A stretch of 64,000 nt of DNA. Origin: Diacronema lutheri. Taxonomy: Eukaryota > Haptophyta > Pavlovophyceae > Pavlovales > Pavlovaceae. The DNA lies in NCBI GenBank assembly GCA_019448385.1, contig JAGTXO010000017.1, forward strand, positions 496,001 through 560,000, in the 5' to 3' direction. Position numbers and translations under genes: made by a program. Positions 53,849 to 64,000 of the stretch are shown piece by piece. The notes under the pieces were generated by a model. That model was given only the letters and a program-made list of their open reading frames with translations. It was not told the DNA's origin and ran no database searches. Position 1 is the first letter of the stretch. The number at the start of each line of letters is the position of its first letter.

Positions 53849-54952
53849 ATGATGGCGGTGGCCGAGGATGCGCTCAGCGCGGCCTTGGGCGCGGCGCAGC
53901 TCGAGCGGCCGCCGCCGGCGGTCTTGGCCTGTGGCGCGCCGCTGACGCAGGGCAATGCACAAGTCGGCTGGCAGCCGAACGCGGCGGCCGGCTGGCTCGC
54001 CGCCGCGCGCGGTGCGAATGCGCGACACGGCGACGGCGATGTGCCGACCGACGCGCGCGAAGCGGCGGATGCGCTGGGCGAGGTGCTCGGCGCATCACTC
54101 GCGTTGACGCCGGGACCATCGCATGCTGAGGCCGAGCTCCGCGCCGCGCTGCGCGAGGTGCGCTCGTGGGCCGCAGCACCTTGCGCGTCGGACGCGCACG
54201 CCGAGGCAGTGCTGAGGACGCTTGTGCGCGCGCAGCGCGAGCTGCTCGCGTGGGCTTCGCCCGGACGGCGGCGAGAGATCGACGCGTGGGTCGACGGGCC
54301 AATCCGCTCGCGCGCGGCCCAGCTGCGCTGGCAGCTGCGCAAGTACGTTTGGCCGCAGTGTGGCGCGTGCACGGCGGGCGGATGCGCGCAGCACGAGGCC
54401 GCGCTCGAAGCGCGGCTGCCGGCGCCGCCGGCGCCGATGCGCGCGCTACGCGCCGACGCGGTCGGTGGCGCGCTACTCTTTTGGCACGCGCGCTCGCTCG
54501 AGCCTCTTGACCTCGCGGGCTGCATCGAGGCGGCGGCCGTGCTCGGCGCGGCGGACGAGTGGGCGAGGCCACTCCGCGCTCCCGCACGCGCCGCGGCGGC
54601 CGCGCGCCTCGCGACGGCGGCGGGGCCGACGACGGAGGTGCTCGCGTGCGGGTTGCACAACCGCCTGTTTCCCGCGTGCGCGACGCCGTGGGCGCATTGC
54701 GCGGAGCACCGCGCGCTGTGGCAGCTGCCGCCGCCCGAGCCGATTCCGGCAGCGCCGTCAGCCATGGCCGACGACGGCGCCGCGCGCGCGGGCGGCACGG
54801 GCGTGGCCGAGGCGGCCGCGCTTCCGCGAACGTGGTTACGCAGGGGCGAGAGGGAGCCACGAGGCTGGGAGGCCGCGCCGCCGCCGCCGCCGTTGCCGCC
54901 GCTGCACGGCCTCCGAAGCTTGGCCGCTGGGGCGATCGCCACTGAGCGGTGA
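53849..54952 (+). CDS. Unknown protein with two Cys/His clusters
   Basis: One exon of 367 residues starting ATGATGGCG; I do not recognise the family. It has two possible metal sites: QCGACTAGGCAQHE near residue 170, a C-x2-C-x4-C-x2-H arrangement, and LFPACATPWAHCAEH near residue 275. Between them are helical segments rich in Ala, Leu and Trp (AQLRWQLRKYVWP, ALLFWHARSLEPLDLAGCIE). The C-terminus is proline-rich. No signal peptide or membrane segment is evident. The coding case rests on the divergent spacing from YJU2 and on composition unlike shadow frames, not on homology. Confidence 0.55.
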   Translation: MMAVAEDALSAALGAAQLERPPPAVLACGAPLTQGNAQVGWQPNAAAGWLAAARGANARHGDGDVPTDAREAADALGEVLGASLALTPGPSHAEAELRAALREVRSWAAAPCASDAHAEAVLRTLVRAQRELLAWASPGRRREIDAWVDGPIRSRAAQLRWQLRKYVWPQCGACTAGGCAQHEAALEARLPAPPAPMRALRADAVGGALLFWHARSLEPLDLAGCIEAAAVLGAADEWARPLRAPARAAAAARLATAAGPTTEVLACGLHNRLFPACATPWAHCAEHRALWQLPPPEPIPAAPSAMADDGAARAGGTGVAEAAALPRTWLRRGEREPRGWEAAPPPPPLPPLHGLRSLAAGAIATER

Positions 54953-55050
54953 CTGAAGCGTGGAACAAACATTTGAAAAGGCGCGGCTTGAATCCGCGAA
55001 AAGGCGCGCTTCGGCAGTTCCGACCACTTTTCGGTTTTGCGACGACCGCA

Positions 55051-55605
55051 ATGAGCGCGCGTCACGTCCAACGGCTCGCCGCGCGCCGCCGCCACACCAC
55101 TCGCTTCACCAACCTGACGGTCGTGCTCCCGCCCCCCGACGCGCGCAAGGACGCGGTCGTCGAGGTTGGCTTCCTCCGCACGCCCGCCGGCTACCAGCCG
55201 AAGCGACGCGCGGACGCTGCGCTCGCCTCGCCACGCGTGGCGTATGCGCCAGGCTCAACGCGCACGCGCAGCTCGGCCGCACGTAGCTCGGAAAGCCGGT
55301 CGTCATCGTCATCGTCGGTGCACTCGGCGCAGCCTACTCGCCACCGATCCGTCTTCCCGCGCATCGCCTTCCGTAAGCGCGCATCAGCGCCGCTCGCTTC
55401 GCAGCTTGCGATGGGCGGTACGGCGGGCGCCTCGCCGCGGCGGTCATCGGTGCTCGAGCGGCTGCGGCGCGCGCTCGTCGCGACGAGTAAGCCGCCAAAT
55501 GGCGAAGCGATGCCGCGTTTGCCGCGCAGCGCTGCCGCCATGGGGCCACCGCCCGAGTCCGCGCGGCGTGAGACGGCTCGCATCTTTGCCGCGATGCACA
55601 TGTGA
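55051..55605 (+). CDS. Unknown basic protein
   Basis: A 184-residue frame starting MSARHVQRLAARRRHTTRFT, with TNLTVVLPPPDARKDAVVEV near residue 20 and a Ser/Arg-rich middle including SSESRSSSSSSVHS. An ATG at 54949 extends it upstream but overlaps the previous stop codon. No family recognised, no membrane segment. It could be a real short gene or an exon of one. Confidence 0.35.
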   Translation: MSARHVQRLAARRRHTTRFTNLTVVLPPPDARKDAVVEVGFLRTPAGYQPKRRADAALASPRVAYAPGSTRTRSSAARSSESRSSSSSSVHSAQPTRHRSVFPRIAFRKRASAPLASQLAMGGTAGASPRRSSVLERLRRALVATSKPPNGEAMPRLPRSAAAMGPPPESARRETARIFAAMHM

Positions 55606-55869
55606 CCTCACACATGCGAGCCGGGCATGCGCTCTCGGGAAGCGGTGGGCCTCATGCTGGCGCGAGACACCACATGCCCACGGCGAGGCGAGCAAGACGC
55701 TGGCTCTGAGCCTTGGTGACGACCTTGTCGGTGTCGCCGGCTCTCAGAATCGAAACTTGCTCAGCCTCAGGGCCTTGACAGTGACACGAAGCATAGACGC
55801 GTCCCTCTCCATCATGACCAAAAAAAACCGTCCGAAGTAGCGGCGTGGCCCCCAAATGGGTCACCGACT
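55606..55869. other. Intergenic, nothing recognised
   Basis: Lies between the unknown plus-strand gene and the 3' end of the CLC gene. Less GC-rich, with an A-run (CCAAAAAAAACCG near 55818). It may include the 3' UTRs of both genes. Confidence 0.4.
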
Positions 55870-58800
55870 TCATCTATTCCCCTTCGCGTTGCCCACATTG
55901 CCCCGGCCCAGCCACGAGTGCGAGCGGCGCACGGCCATCGGCGCGTTCGCGTCCGCCGCGAGCATCGGCGGCGGTTGACAGCCGACCGGCCCGCGCGACT
56001 GCGCCGAGTCGTGCGCGCCGTCTTGCGCGGCGTACCCGGCGCCGTCTCCAATACCCCTCCCGCCAGCCAAGGCCGAGCCACGCGTGCGCGCGTCGCGGTG
56101 CTCGGCAGTGGCGGCGCTGCACGCGCGAGACGCACGACGGCGCCGGCCAAGTTGGGCTGCAAATGCGGCGAGCCTCGCGCTGAGGCCGAAGACGCGGTAA
56201 TGTGTTCGCTCGGGCGTGAGGTCGTCGTACAGGCGCGCGAGCACCTGCAGCGCGCGCAGAGCGATCGAGCGTGCGCGGCGCGCGGCGTCAGATGATCGGG
56301 TGGGGCGATACTCGCCAGCGCAGTGGCCCGGCGGCGCAAACGATGGTGGCGCGCGCAGCGCTCGCGCACGTCTGGCAGCACGTCGGCGCGTGTGACAATG
56401 CCGACGACGCGCCGCGACGAGTCGACGACTGTGACGTGCCTTGCGCCCAGGCTGATGAAGGTCTGTAGCAGCACGCGCACCGGTGCATCTTTGCCGAGGA
56501 CGTGCGGCACAATGTCCGATTCGGGGCGCAGCGGCACCCACATGCCGCAGCGTGCGGCCACCTTGCGCGGGTCGGCGGCGATGTCGAGGCTCGCAAGCGC
56601 ACGCGCAAGCTCGCGCTCCTCAGCCGGCCGCGCTGCGTCGCGCACCACCGGCGGGTCACCGCCGGCCGACGCGGCGCCATCGCGCGATGCGCCGCCGCCA
56701 GATGCAAAGGCGGCGCTGACCCGGACGTGACGGCGGACGAGGGGCGTGGGTGCGCTCGCTGCAGAGAGGACCGTCTCAGCCGCAGTGTGGCTGCTTCGGG
56801 CGAGCAGCCCACGCGCGCCCGACGCATCCGAGAGCGCAGCGGTGCGCCGCCCGGCGCGCTGTGGTGTGCTCCGAGCCTCTGCGCCCTGCGCGGCGCCAGG
56901 GCGCCCGTCCAGCTTGGTGGCGAGCGCGCCAACGGCGTTCTCTAGCTCCACCCCCGCCAGCGCCCTCGCCTCCGTCTCCACCCCGTCTGCGGCGCTAGGG
57001 GCGGACGCTGCCGCGGCTGCCGCGAGGCACGACGCGCTTGCGCTCATTCGGGCGCCGACCACCCCTGCTGCGCCCAGCCGCTGCTCGCGCGGACTCGACG
57101 GCGGGCGCAATGGCGGAGACGGTGGTGGCAGCGGAGGGAACAGCGGCGGCAGCACAATGCCAGAGCCTCTTCGCCGCCGACGAGCACCGCCGACGCGCCT
57201 TGCGCTGCCTGACAGCGTGCCGCGACCGCCGCCGCTGGTCGTCCGATCGGTCGTTGAGCTGCCGCTCTCGTGCTCGAACGCGAGGCGCAAAATGTCCACG
57301 ATGCGCTCGCGCGTGACGAAGCCGGTGAAGTAGCCTGCCTCGGGCTGGGGTTCGCGCGCCGACGGCGACTGGAAGCACGAGGGTGGCGCTCGGCGCGCGC
57401 CCAGCTCTGTGCCGGCCGCGCCGTGCACGCGCCGAACGCCAGCTTCCGAGCTGGCCGGTACAATCGCCGGCGCAACACTCGCCGAGCTGGCGCTGCGACC
57501 AGGTAATGCGTCGTCACCACTGCGGCCGGGCGCGCGTGGCGGTACGGCGCGCGCATCAAGCGGCTCGGCATTGATTGCAGCCGTGCGGCCGCAGTCACCG
57601 CTGCCGCCTGGACCTGGTGCGTACGTGCGCGAGTCGACGATTGGGAAGCCCGGGTGCGGCGAGGCGGAGACGAGCCTCGCGAGCGTCAAGAGGCGCTCGG
57701 AGACGTGCACGCACACTGGAGTGCGGCACATGACGTCATCGGCGGTGAGCAGGTTGAACTCTGGGCGCTCGTCGTCAGATTGCGTCAGGATGGAGTGGCC
57801 GGCCGTTTCAAGCAGCGCCTGCGTGCGGTGGAGCGCAGGGCGCGCGGCGGAGCGGGCGAGGGCGCAGGTTCCAAGCCAAGCGCGTGAAGCGCTAGCACGC
57901 GTGCGTGCGCTCCCGCGGCGCGAGCAGAGGCGAAGGTTGGGCAGGAGCGCAGCGGCATGCATGCATGCATGCGCGCGCGCGCCTCATAAAAGTTGCTGCC
58001 TCCGAACCGCACCGACACCTGGCGCAGATCGCGCGGCGGGCAGCGAAAGCGCGTGCGCGCGCATCAGGCAGATGGTTGAACTTTGTCGCGCGCGCTTGCG
58101 CGACGAACGGTGGTCCTGGGAGCCACCAACGGCTCGGGAGGGGCAGGGGGGCGTCTCCACGCGCGCGCACGCCAACCGATGTGCGGCCGCGCACGTGCGC
58201 GCAGGGCTTGTGCTCCGAACGCGCCCGGGCCGCGACGTGGTGATGCGCACCGTGCGCGCGACGAGCGCGGCGACGACGCAGGGCACGAGGTAGGTCGAGT
58301 CGTTCACGAGCTCGACAAGGATGAGCGTGAAGGCCATCGTCGTGTGCGAAGTGCCCGCAACAAACGCAGTCGCACCGACGAGCGCAAAGACGCGCTCGTT
58401 GAGCTGCTCGCCGCCCGCGTCGGAGGCGGCCGTACCGAGCGCGCGACCGAGTGCGCCGCCGACGCTGATCGTCGTGACGAGGAGGCCGTGCGGCACGACG
58501 CACCCTGCGCGTGCGTGCGGACGGCGGCGTGGCCGTGCGCACGCGTGCAAGCGGAGAGCGAGGCCGAGGCGAGGGCGGTCACGGTCGTGCGGTGGACGCC
58601 GCGGCGGCGCTTGGGCGTACGCAGCGTCCGAGGCGCGGCGGCCGCACCCAGCAGGGCAAGCGCGCACGCCCCAAATGCCGCGCCGTACGCGGCGCACGCC
58701 GCGCCCGAGAAGAGGCTGTGCCCCGCAGTGAAGAGCATCTCGGCGGTGGCAAGGGGTGGCGCGAAGAGCAGCGTGCCAAGCGGGTTGAAGAATGGCGGTG

Positions 58801-61411
58801 ACCCGGCCTCGTCGCCGCCCGCGCCTGCGAGCGCACGTCGCGCAACGCCGGTGTCGCCGTCGGCGTTGCGCCCTGCGTTTCCGACCGCGGCGACGCTTGC
58901 GGCACAGCCAATGTCGCGCGCGTACTTGCGCACAATCTCCGGCGCATTGTCCGCGTCGAAGCGCTCGCACGGCCACGAGAGCGCGAGCGACCAAAAGCAG
59001 GCGGCGGTCGCGCCTCCGACGAGCGTGGCGTCGCACAGCTTGTGCCAACGCGCAGTTAGCCAGCTGCGCAGCCGAGGGCGAGCGCGCGCGCGGATCGGTC
59101 AGCGGCGTAGTCTGACGCGCCGGGCGCGCGGCGTTCAGGCCAGTGCGTCTACTTGTGTAGCGCACCGCATGCACGCGTGCGGCAGCGCTGGGCCAGCAGA
59201 GCAGTGGCGCAACACGGACAACAGACCCAAGGTTGGGGAGGGGCAAGTGTGGAATGTGCCCTTACCGCCCACGCAGGTGGTGCACCGCGACGGCCAGCGC
59301 ATTCCAGCAGACGCCTGCGGCGCCGCCCAATAATCCGAGCGCGCCAAATGCGATGAACTCGAATGCAAAGACGCCGCGCGGCGTGCGCGCCGCATCGAGC
59401 GAGGGGTCGCGCTCCAACAGCGCCTCGTAGCTGCGGGAGAAATGGCGGTGGCCAACATCAACGCAGTCAACCGCGCGCGGCGCGGGCGGGCGTGCGCAGC
59501 AGCGGGAATTGCATCGCGCTGCGGCGCATGCAAGCCCGCGCGTGCGACATGCTCCTGGGCGTGCACACTTCAAGGCGTGCGGGTGCCGGGCGCTTGTGCG
59601 CGCAGCGCGAGCGCACGTGACTCGCTCAAAGATGAGCAGCGTGCCGTCGTGCTCAAGCGCGAGCGCGACGCGTGCGACCGTCGAGGCGACGAGGCAAGTA
59701 AGGACGAGGCGCACCTACGCAATCGGCGCGCGGACACGAGGGCGCGTGAGGGCCTGCGATCGCAACCCCGCGGACGTACGGCCTTGCGTCGGGCCTTGCG
59801 CCGGTTGAACAGCGCGCGCTCCGCGCTCAGCGCAGGCGAGGGAACGAGAGGCGCGTGCGGCCATAACAGGGCTCGGGATGCCGCGTGCACCCGCGCGCAC
59901 GAGCAGTGTCTTGTTCCAAAGACCGAGCTCCTCCAATACGAAGAGCACTCCGCCAACGGGCGCGAGGAAGGCGCTCGCAATCGCAGCGCCCGCGCCGCAG
60001 CCAGCAAGGTCGATCCACGCGCGCCCGCGACCGTGCAGCTCGGCCGAGCGCCAAAGGATCGCAGCGGTGGCAACTTTGAAAGTAAGCGTGCCGACGATCG
60101 CGCCTGCGCGCGCAACGAATTGCGTTTGGCGCGCGCGCGCACAGCACGTCCGCACAAAGCCGCGCGGACGACGCGGCGCGCGCATCGGAGCGTGCATGCC
60201 AGCACACCAATCAGAGCATGCGCGGCGCGGCGGGCGTGCGCATGCGGAGCGGTCGGGCCCAGGCGGAATCGTGGGTGCGCATAATGGACACCGGCGTGGA
60301 TCAGGCGGGGCCGTACCTAGGTGGATCATCGGCCCCTCCGGCCCGCACGCGAGCCCAGCGCCGGCAACGAGCACGAGCCCGACCGCCTTTGCGAGCAGCA
60401 CCTGCGGTCGCGAGCGGCACCGCGCGAGAGGCTCGTCAGTATATACGACCCTTACGGGGCGTGCGAAGCCGCAAGCGGCTCGTGCTGAGGCTGAAGATCG
60501 CCATGAAGGCGTTGTTCTCAGCAGGGTGTGGCAGGCGCACTTCGTCGCGCCACCGGCTGCGCCGCCGCGCGGCGCCGCCACGCGCGGCGCCGCGTGCGCG
60601 CGCGCGCGCACGGCGGCGGCCGCGTCCTGTGCGCCACTGCGGCTCGCCCGTGCCCGCTTCGGGCCCGGGGGCGTGGCGCGCGTGCTCGGGCTGGCCGAGC
60701 CGCCCCGCCGCAAGGTCGCCGCCGATTCACGCAACAGACGCATAAGCCGCGCGACGCCAGCCCCACCTTTGATGTAAACGCGGTGGTCATGTGCGAGCCG
60801 TTGAAAAGGAGGAGCACCGCCGACATCCCCGAGCCCGCCGCCGCCGGCGCGATGAGCAGCAGCACTGCTGCGGCCGCGCCGGCAAGGAGCGCGCTCGAGA
60901 CGACAAACACGGCGACGCCGCCGACGCCGTCCCGTGCGCCGAGCGCAAGGCTGATGAGGCGAAACTTGGCGTCGAGTAGCTCCAGGCTACACGCATGCAC
61001 GGCCGACGTGCATAGCGCTGCAAGCACACCAACCGCGATGTAGACCAGCGGCAGGAGCGAGCGCTCTCGCGCGGCGAGTCGCAACTCGCGCTGGTCGCGC
61101 AGGATGGCCTTGGCGGCAAAGGTGATCGGGGCCTCGTAATCGATGGACTCAATCGCTACGTGCTGGGCCACCGCACGCGCGCCTCGCGCGCCGCCTTCGG
61201 CGTCAACGCCGTCGGATCGCGCGCGCGCGCCGGCGAAGCCGATCGCAACACCGGCGCACGCGGTGCCGTCCGCGTCGGCGCGAGCGTGGGTGCGAAGCGG
61301 ACAGCAAACGCACGCGGCCCCGCCTGGCGACGCGCGTGCGCGCAGCTCCGCACCGTCGCCGGCCGGCAGATCGTCCGGAGGGCGCGCGTGGGCGTTCAGG
61401 ACGGATACCAT
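55870..61411 (-). CDS. CLC chloride channel/transporter with C-terminal CBS pair
   Basis: Ten exons in consistent phase: 61411-60767, 60401-60317, 60103-59901, 59714-59617, 59430-59266, 59063-58621, 58504-58251, 58018-57983, 57818-56370, 56244-55870; about 1,250 residues. The intron after the 36-bp exon uses a GC donor. Seen: ESIDYEAPIT before the first membrane helix; AAAGSGMSAVLLLFNGS; LAKAVGLVLVAGAGLACGPE then GPMIHLG, with the gating-Glu motif as GPEGP (Glu237); ASAFLAPVGGVLFVLEELGL; FIAFGALGLLGGAAGVCWNA; GCVVPHGLLVTTISVGGALG; ALVGATAFVAGTSHTTMAFT with LILVEL. CBS1 (LLTADDVMCRTPVCVHVSE ... YFTGFVTRERIVDILR) is split by a long insertion; CBS2 is DAPVRVLLQTFISLGARHVT plus VVGIVTRADVLPD. The last exon and exact C-terminus are uncertain, and extra in-frame introns are possible. 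Confidence 0.85.
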
Positions 61412-61572
61412 CCGAGCGGAAGGATGTACGGGAAACGAATAGGTATCGTTCCGTATAATCCATACCCCTCACTATGATCGAAATGTGAACGCGGACGGCG
61501 CTGCAATTTAACATGATTGTTGGCAACGGTCACATTCGCGCAAGAGGCGGCGACGTCCGCTTCCAGATGCGG
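61412..61572. other. Intergenic region between CLC and YIP1
   Basis: 160 bp between the CLC start and the YIP1 stop on the same strand. AT-richer, with GTTCCGTATAATCCATACCC near 61448; probably CLC promoter and YIP1 3' UTR. Confidence 0.45.
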
Positions 61573-63170
61573 TCAGAAGACGGAGATGAGCGCGAACACC
61601 GCGTAGAAGAGCATCACCGGGTACGCGACGAGCCACCGCTGGTCGTCAAGCCCGAGCAGCACGACGAAGAAGAGCGCCGCCGCGTTGGTCGACCAGAGCA
61701 CCGCCGCCGGGATCAGCGCATAACCGAGCGGCCCGCGCACGTCGAGCGCCGTCGAGAGCGCGGCGAGTGCGATGATCGGCAGCAGGCAGTACCCGAGGAT
61801 TGAGACCGTCCGGTAAATGTTTATCCCCGTGTGCGACCTGGAGGTGTGGAGGGGGGGGGGGGGCGCAGATAATGTCTTTTTAGGCGCGCGAGCCGCAGTC
61901 GCGCGCGAGCCGCTTCGCGCAGGCGCGCGCGCGCGCGCCAGAGCGGGAGCTTGCCAAGCGCCGCGCCGAGCGTGCGCGCACAGCAGGTTCAATACGGCGT
62001 ACATCCCTCCGCAGCCGACGGCGCCGCAGCCGTAGATCGAGCCGAACGACACCTGCCCCGCGGGTGGCGCGCGCCCGCGGCATGCGCGTGTGAGAGCCGC
62101 TGCTGCTGCTGAGAGCCGCTGCTGCTGCTGCTGCTGCTGCTGGGCGCGAGCGCGCGCGGGGCCGTCCACGCGCGCGCCGCACGGCGTGGCGGCCGGCTTG
62201 GGGGGCGCTGGCGCGCAGGAGCGTGGTGGCGCGCCGTGCCTTGCCCTTGAGGAGCAAGACCGTGCCGAGCACGAGGCAGAAGCCGAGCGGGCCCGCCAAG
62301 TCCGAGTCCTGCAGGAACTCGGCGGGGACGGACGTGCGCCCGCCGTACGGCTTGAGCACGGCCTTCGTCTTCGCGGCGATGTGCGCAAGGTTGATGCCGA
62401 GCTCCTCAAGGATCGGCGGCTCGTCGTCAAAGCCCTCGCCGAGGAACGCGCCCGTCGACGAGAAGCTGCCGCGCGGCGGGCGGGGCGACGCGGGCGCGGG
62501 CCGTGGGGCGTGCCGGTGGCGGGCGGGCGGGCGGACGGGCGCGGAGCGTTCGCGTGGGCCGTAACGCGCTCCGATGCAAAGTCGAAAATGGGGCTCGAGC
62601 ACGTGCAGTGCGGCGCCTCGCGCCCACGCGCGAGCGCGTGGTGCCGCACCGCGCGGCCCGGCCGCCCGGCGTGCCCGGCGCGCGCGCGCTCGCGCGCGGG
62701 CGCGCGCACGTGGAGCCGCCCAGCGCCTTGATCGGCATGGCGCCGGCCGTGCTCATCTGGCCGGTGGGCCCACCATACGCGCCAGCGGCGCAGCCGTTGC
62801 CGCCGCCTCTGCCCATCATGCCACCAGCCGCGGGCATCGGCAGCCCTTGCGGCCGCCCGGGCTGCGCACCGCCCGCGTACGCGGCCGCCGCCGCCGCGGC
62901 TTGCGGCTCGGCGGCGTAAAAGGCGAGGCCGCCGTCGTGGACGGCGGCGCTCGCACCACCGATACCACCGCCCATACTGCCACCCACCCCGCCGCCCACG
63001 GAGCCCGACCGGTGGTGCAGCCCGCTCTCGATCGAGTGCGTGCGCGTGGGCACGCACGCGCCGGCCGCACCGGCCGCGGGCCCGGCGGCAGCACCGTCGG
63101 CGCCAAAGTCGATGACGGATCGAAGCGGCGCAGCGCCGGGCATCCCGCCCTGGCCGCGCGACGCAGGCAT
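61573..63170 (-). CDS. YIPF5: YIP1/YIPF5-family Golgi membrane protein
   Basis: Four exons (63170-62710, 62465-62240, 62052-61982, 61837-61573) in consistent phase, giving 340 residues; intron 2 has a GC donor (AAG|GCACGG). YIP1/YIPF5 proteins act in ER-to-Golgi vesicle traffic with Rab GTPases. The N-terminal 150 residues are a Gly/Ala/Met-rich cytosolic stretch, longer than in animals. The conserved core reads DDEPPILEELGINLAHIAAK, EFLQDSDLAGPLGFCLVLGT, VLLLKGK, VSFGSIYGCGAVGCGGMYAV, LNLLSHTGINIYRTVSILGY, CLLPIIALAALSTAL, and ends QRWLVAYPVMLFYAVFALIS plus VF, as in human YIPF5. The DEPPLLEELGI and ILGYCLLP blocks identify the family. Hydrophobic segments fit five membrane spans. The start is the first ATG in the open frame; MPGAAPLRS nine residues on is an alternative. 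Intron 2 contains two short CTG runs. Confidence 0.93.
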
Positions 63171-63483
63171 CCCGCTCGTCGGGCCCTCCCCGCGCGTCGC
63201 GCTCGCTGCCGCCTCACCCTCCGAGCAGGACGCGGCGGGTTCGGTTGGGCGCTCTGCTGCCCTCAAAAAGTCCCGAGACGGAATTCCCTGTCGGGCCGAA
63301 CGTTTTGTCGGACGCGAGGGCCGTCAGCGCGACCTTCAAGTGCCCGGCCGCCCCGACCCGTGTCGGTGCACGGGCTCGCTCGCGCGCGGCGGCCATCTGT
63401 TGCGCCGCGCGCGGCTGCCAGCTCGCCCGTGCCCACGCGCGCCGCCCGCACAGCGCGGCGCGCTCCCTTGTGCGCGCGGCGGC
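63171..63483. other. Divergent intergenic region
   Basis: 313 bp between the YIP1 start (-) and the STIMATE-like start (+). Contains CTCAAAAAGTCCCGAGACGG near 63262. No gene seen; it presumably holds both promoters. Confidence 0.45.
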
Positions 63484-64000
63484 ATGGGGTGCGAGCTCGC
63501 CGACACGTTCGCGCTCGTCGTCCAGGGGCTGCTCGGCGTGCTCGCGCTGCTCTCGCTCGTGTGGAAGCGATACATCGAGTCGCCGCCGCGCCCGCTCATC
63601 ACCTGGCTGATGGACACGTCGAAGCAGGTGACCGGCGGCGGGACGGCGCACGTGACCAACGTGCTCCTCGGCATCCTGATGGAGAAGGTGGGCGGCGGCG
63701 GCGCCGAGGGCGCGGCGGTTGGCGAGGCGCACGGCGCGGTCGCCGATGGCGCGATGCCGCTCAGTCTAGCCGCTGCCGCTCCGGGCGACGCGCCTGCCAC
63801 GCCGTACGGCGACTCGGCGCTCGACGGCGCGCGCGGCGCCGCCGACGCCGGCGCGGACGCCAACTCAATCGACGCGGGCGGCTCTGACCAGTGCGTGTGG
63901 TACCTGGTGTTCCTCACGCTCGAGTGCACGTTGGGCGTGCTCATCCTGTGCACGCTCCTTTACGCGCTCAACTACGCCGCCGAGCGCCATTTCTTCTTGA
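63484..64000 (+). CDS. STIMATE: STIMATE/TMEM110-like membrane protein (3' end off window)
   Basis: Open from ATG 63484 to the right edge, 172 codons seen. STIMATE (TMEM110) is an ER protein that promotes STIM-linked calcium entry at ER-plasma membrane junctions in animals; homologues occur in other eukaryotes. Seen: MGCELADTFALVVQGLLGVL with ALLSLVWKRYIESPPRPL (first membrane span plus the conserved CxLxDxFxxxxQGLL start), ITWLMDTSKQVTGGGTAHVT with NVLLGIL (the family's WxxDTSKQ block), then an Ala/Gly insertion of about 70 residues not found in the human protein, and CVWYLVFLTLECTLGVLILC (next span). An intron inside the insertion is possible. The frame is still open at base 64000. Confidence 0.8.
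   Translation, partial: MGCELADTFALVVQGLLGVLALLSLVWKRYIESPPRPLITWLMDTSKQVTGGGTAHVTNVLLGILMEKVGGGGAEGAAVGEAHGAVADGAMPLSLAAAAPGDAPATPYGDSALDGARGAADAGADANSIDAGGSDQCVWYLVFLTLECTLGVLILCTLLYALNYAAERHFFL

Noticed and set aside
40916-64000. Bacterial contamination suggested by high GC and dense genes
   Set aside because: Phase-matched spliceosomal introns, plastid presequences, and YIP1, YJU2 and DDM1-type genes show eukaryotic nuclear DNA.

Overview
The window looks like nuclear DNA of a very GC-rich flagellate alga with a plastid of secondary (red) origin. The evidence is spliceosomal introns in nearly every recognisable gene, an intraflagellar-transport dynein subunit (flagellum), several proteins with a secretory signal followed by a basic transit-like stretch (one with a Gly-Phe-Ala-Pro cleavage context), and purely eukaryotic genes (YIP1, YJU2, DDM1-type remodeler, CLC channel). 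Four of the 29 introns I could resolve are GC-AG rather than GT-AG, a trait I associate with haptophytes such as Emiliania. I infer a haptophyte, but this is not proven by the window.

Layout. 1-947: no gene seen. 948-5174 (-): WDR60/DYNC2I1, a dynein-2 intermediate chain. 5216-41000: a mobile-element island. In order it holds a Tc1/mariner-like element with about 440-bp inverted repeats, placed just upstream of the WDR60 start; a 539-bp foldback element; a large reverse transcriptase ORF with a C-terminal PD-(D/E)XK-like nuclease; a frameshifted pseudogene; a pair of inverted MITE-like elements with GGGTGTA repeats; a broken Helitron/PIF1-type helicase fused to an unusual N-terminal domain; and a 16-kb ORF plus a 3' exon. 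That last gene would encode about 5,780 residues: a 19-residue tandem array, a cysteine-protease-like domain, a YqaJ-type exonuclease, a chromodomain, and a C-terminal Fanzor (eukaryotic TnpB-like RNA-guided nuclease) with an intact RuvC D/E/D set. An undetermined repeat-bearing region and a 79-bp inverted copy of the RT element tail close the island.

40978-64000 is a compact housekeeping block. It holds an RlmI-like rRNA methyltransferase (-), a plastid ABC1-type kinase (+), a plastid SRP54 M-domain-only protein (-), a DDM1/LSH SNF2 remodeler (+, 12 exons), a 5'-truncated BET fragment (+), YJU2 splicing factor (-), two unknown proteins (+), a CLC chloride channel/transporter with two CBS domains (-, 10 exons), YIP1/YIPF5 (-, 4 exons) and a STIMATE/TMEM110-like protein (+) running off the right edge. 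Three divergent gene pairs share start-to-start gaps of only 84-107 bp.

Gene relations. The methyltransferase, ABC1 kinase and SRP54-like protein all look plastid-directed. The other housekeeping genes act in chromatin, splicing, Golgi traffic and ion transport, with no sign of operons. The main point of interest is the giant Fanzor gene. Because GC content is extreme, long spurious ORFs occur in all frames, so calls were made only where family motifs, splice phase or repeat structure supported them. I found no tRNA, rRNA or CRISPR array.
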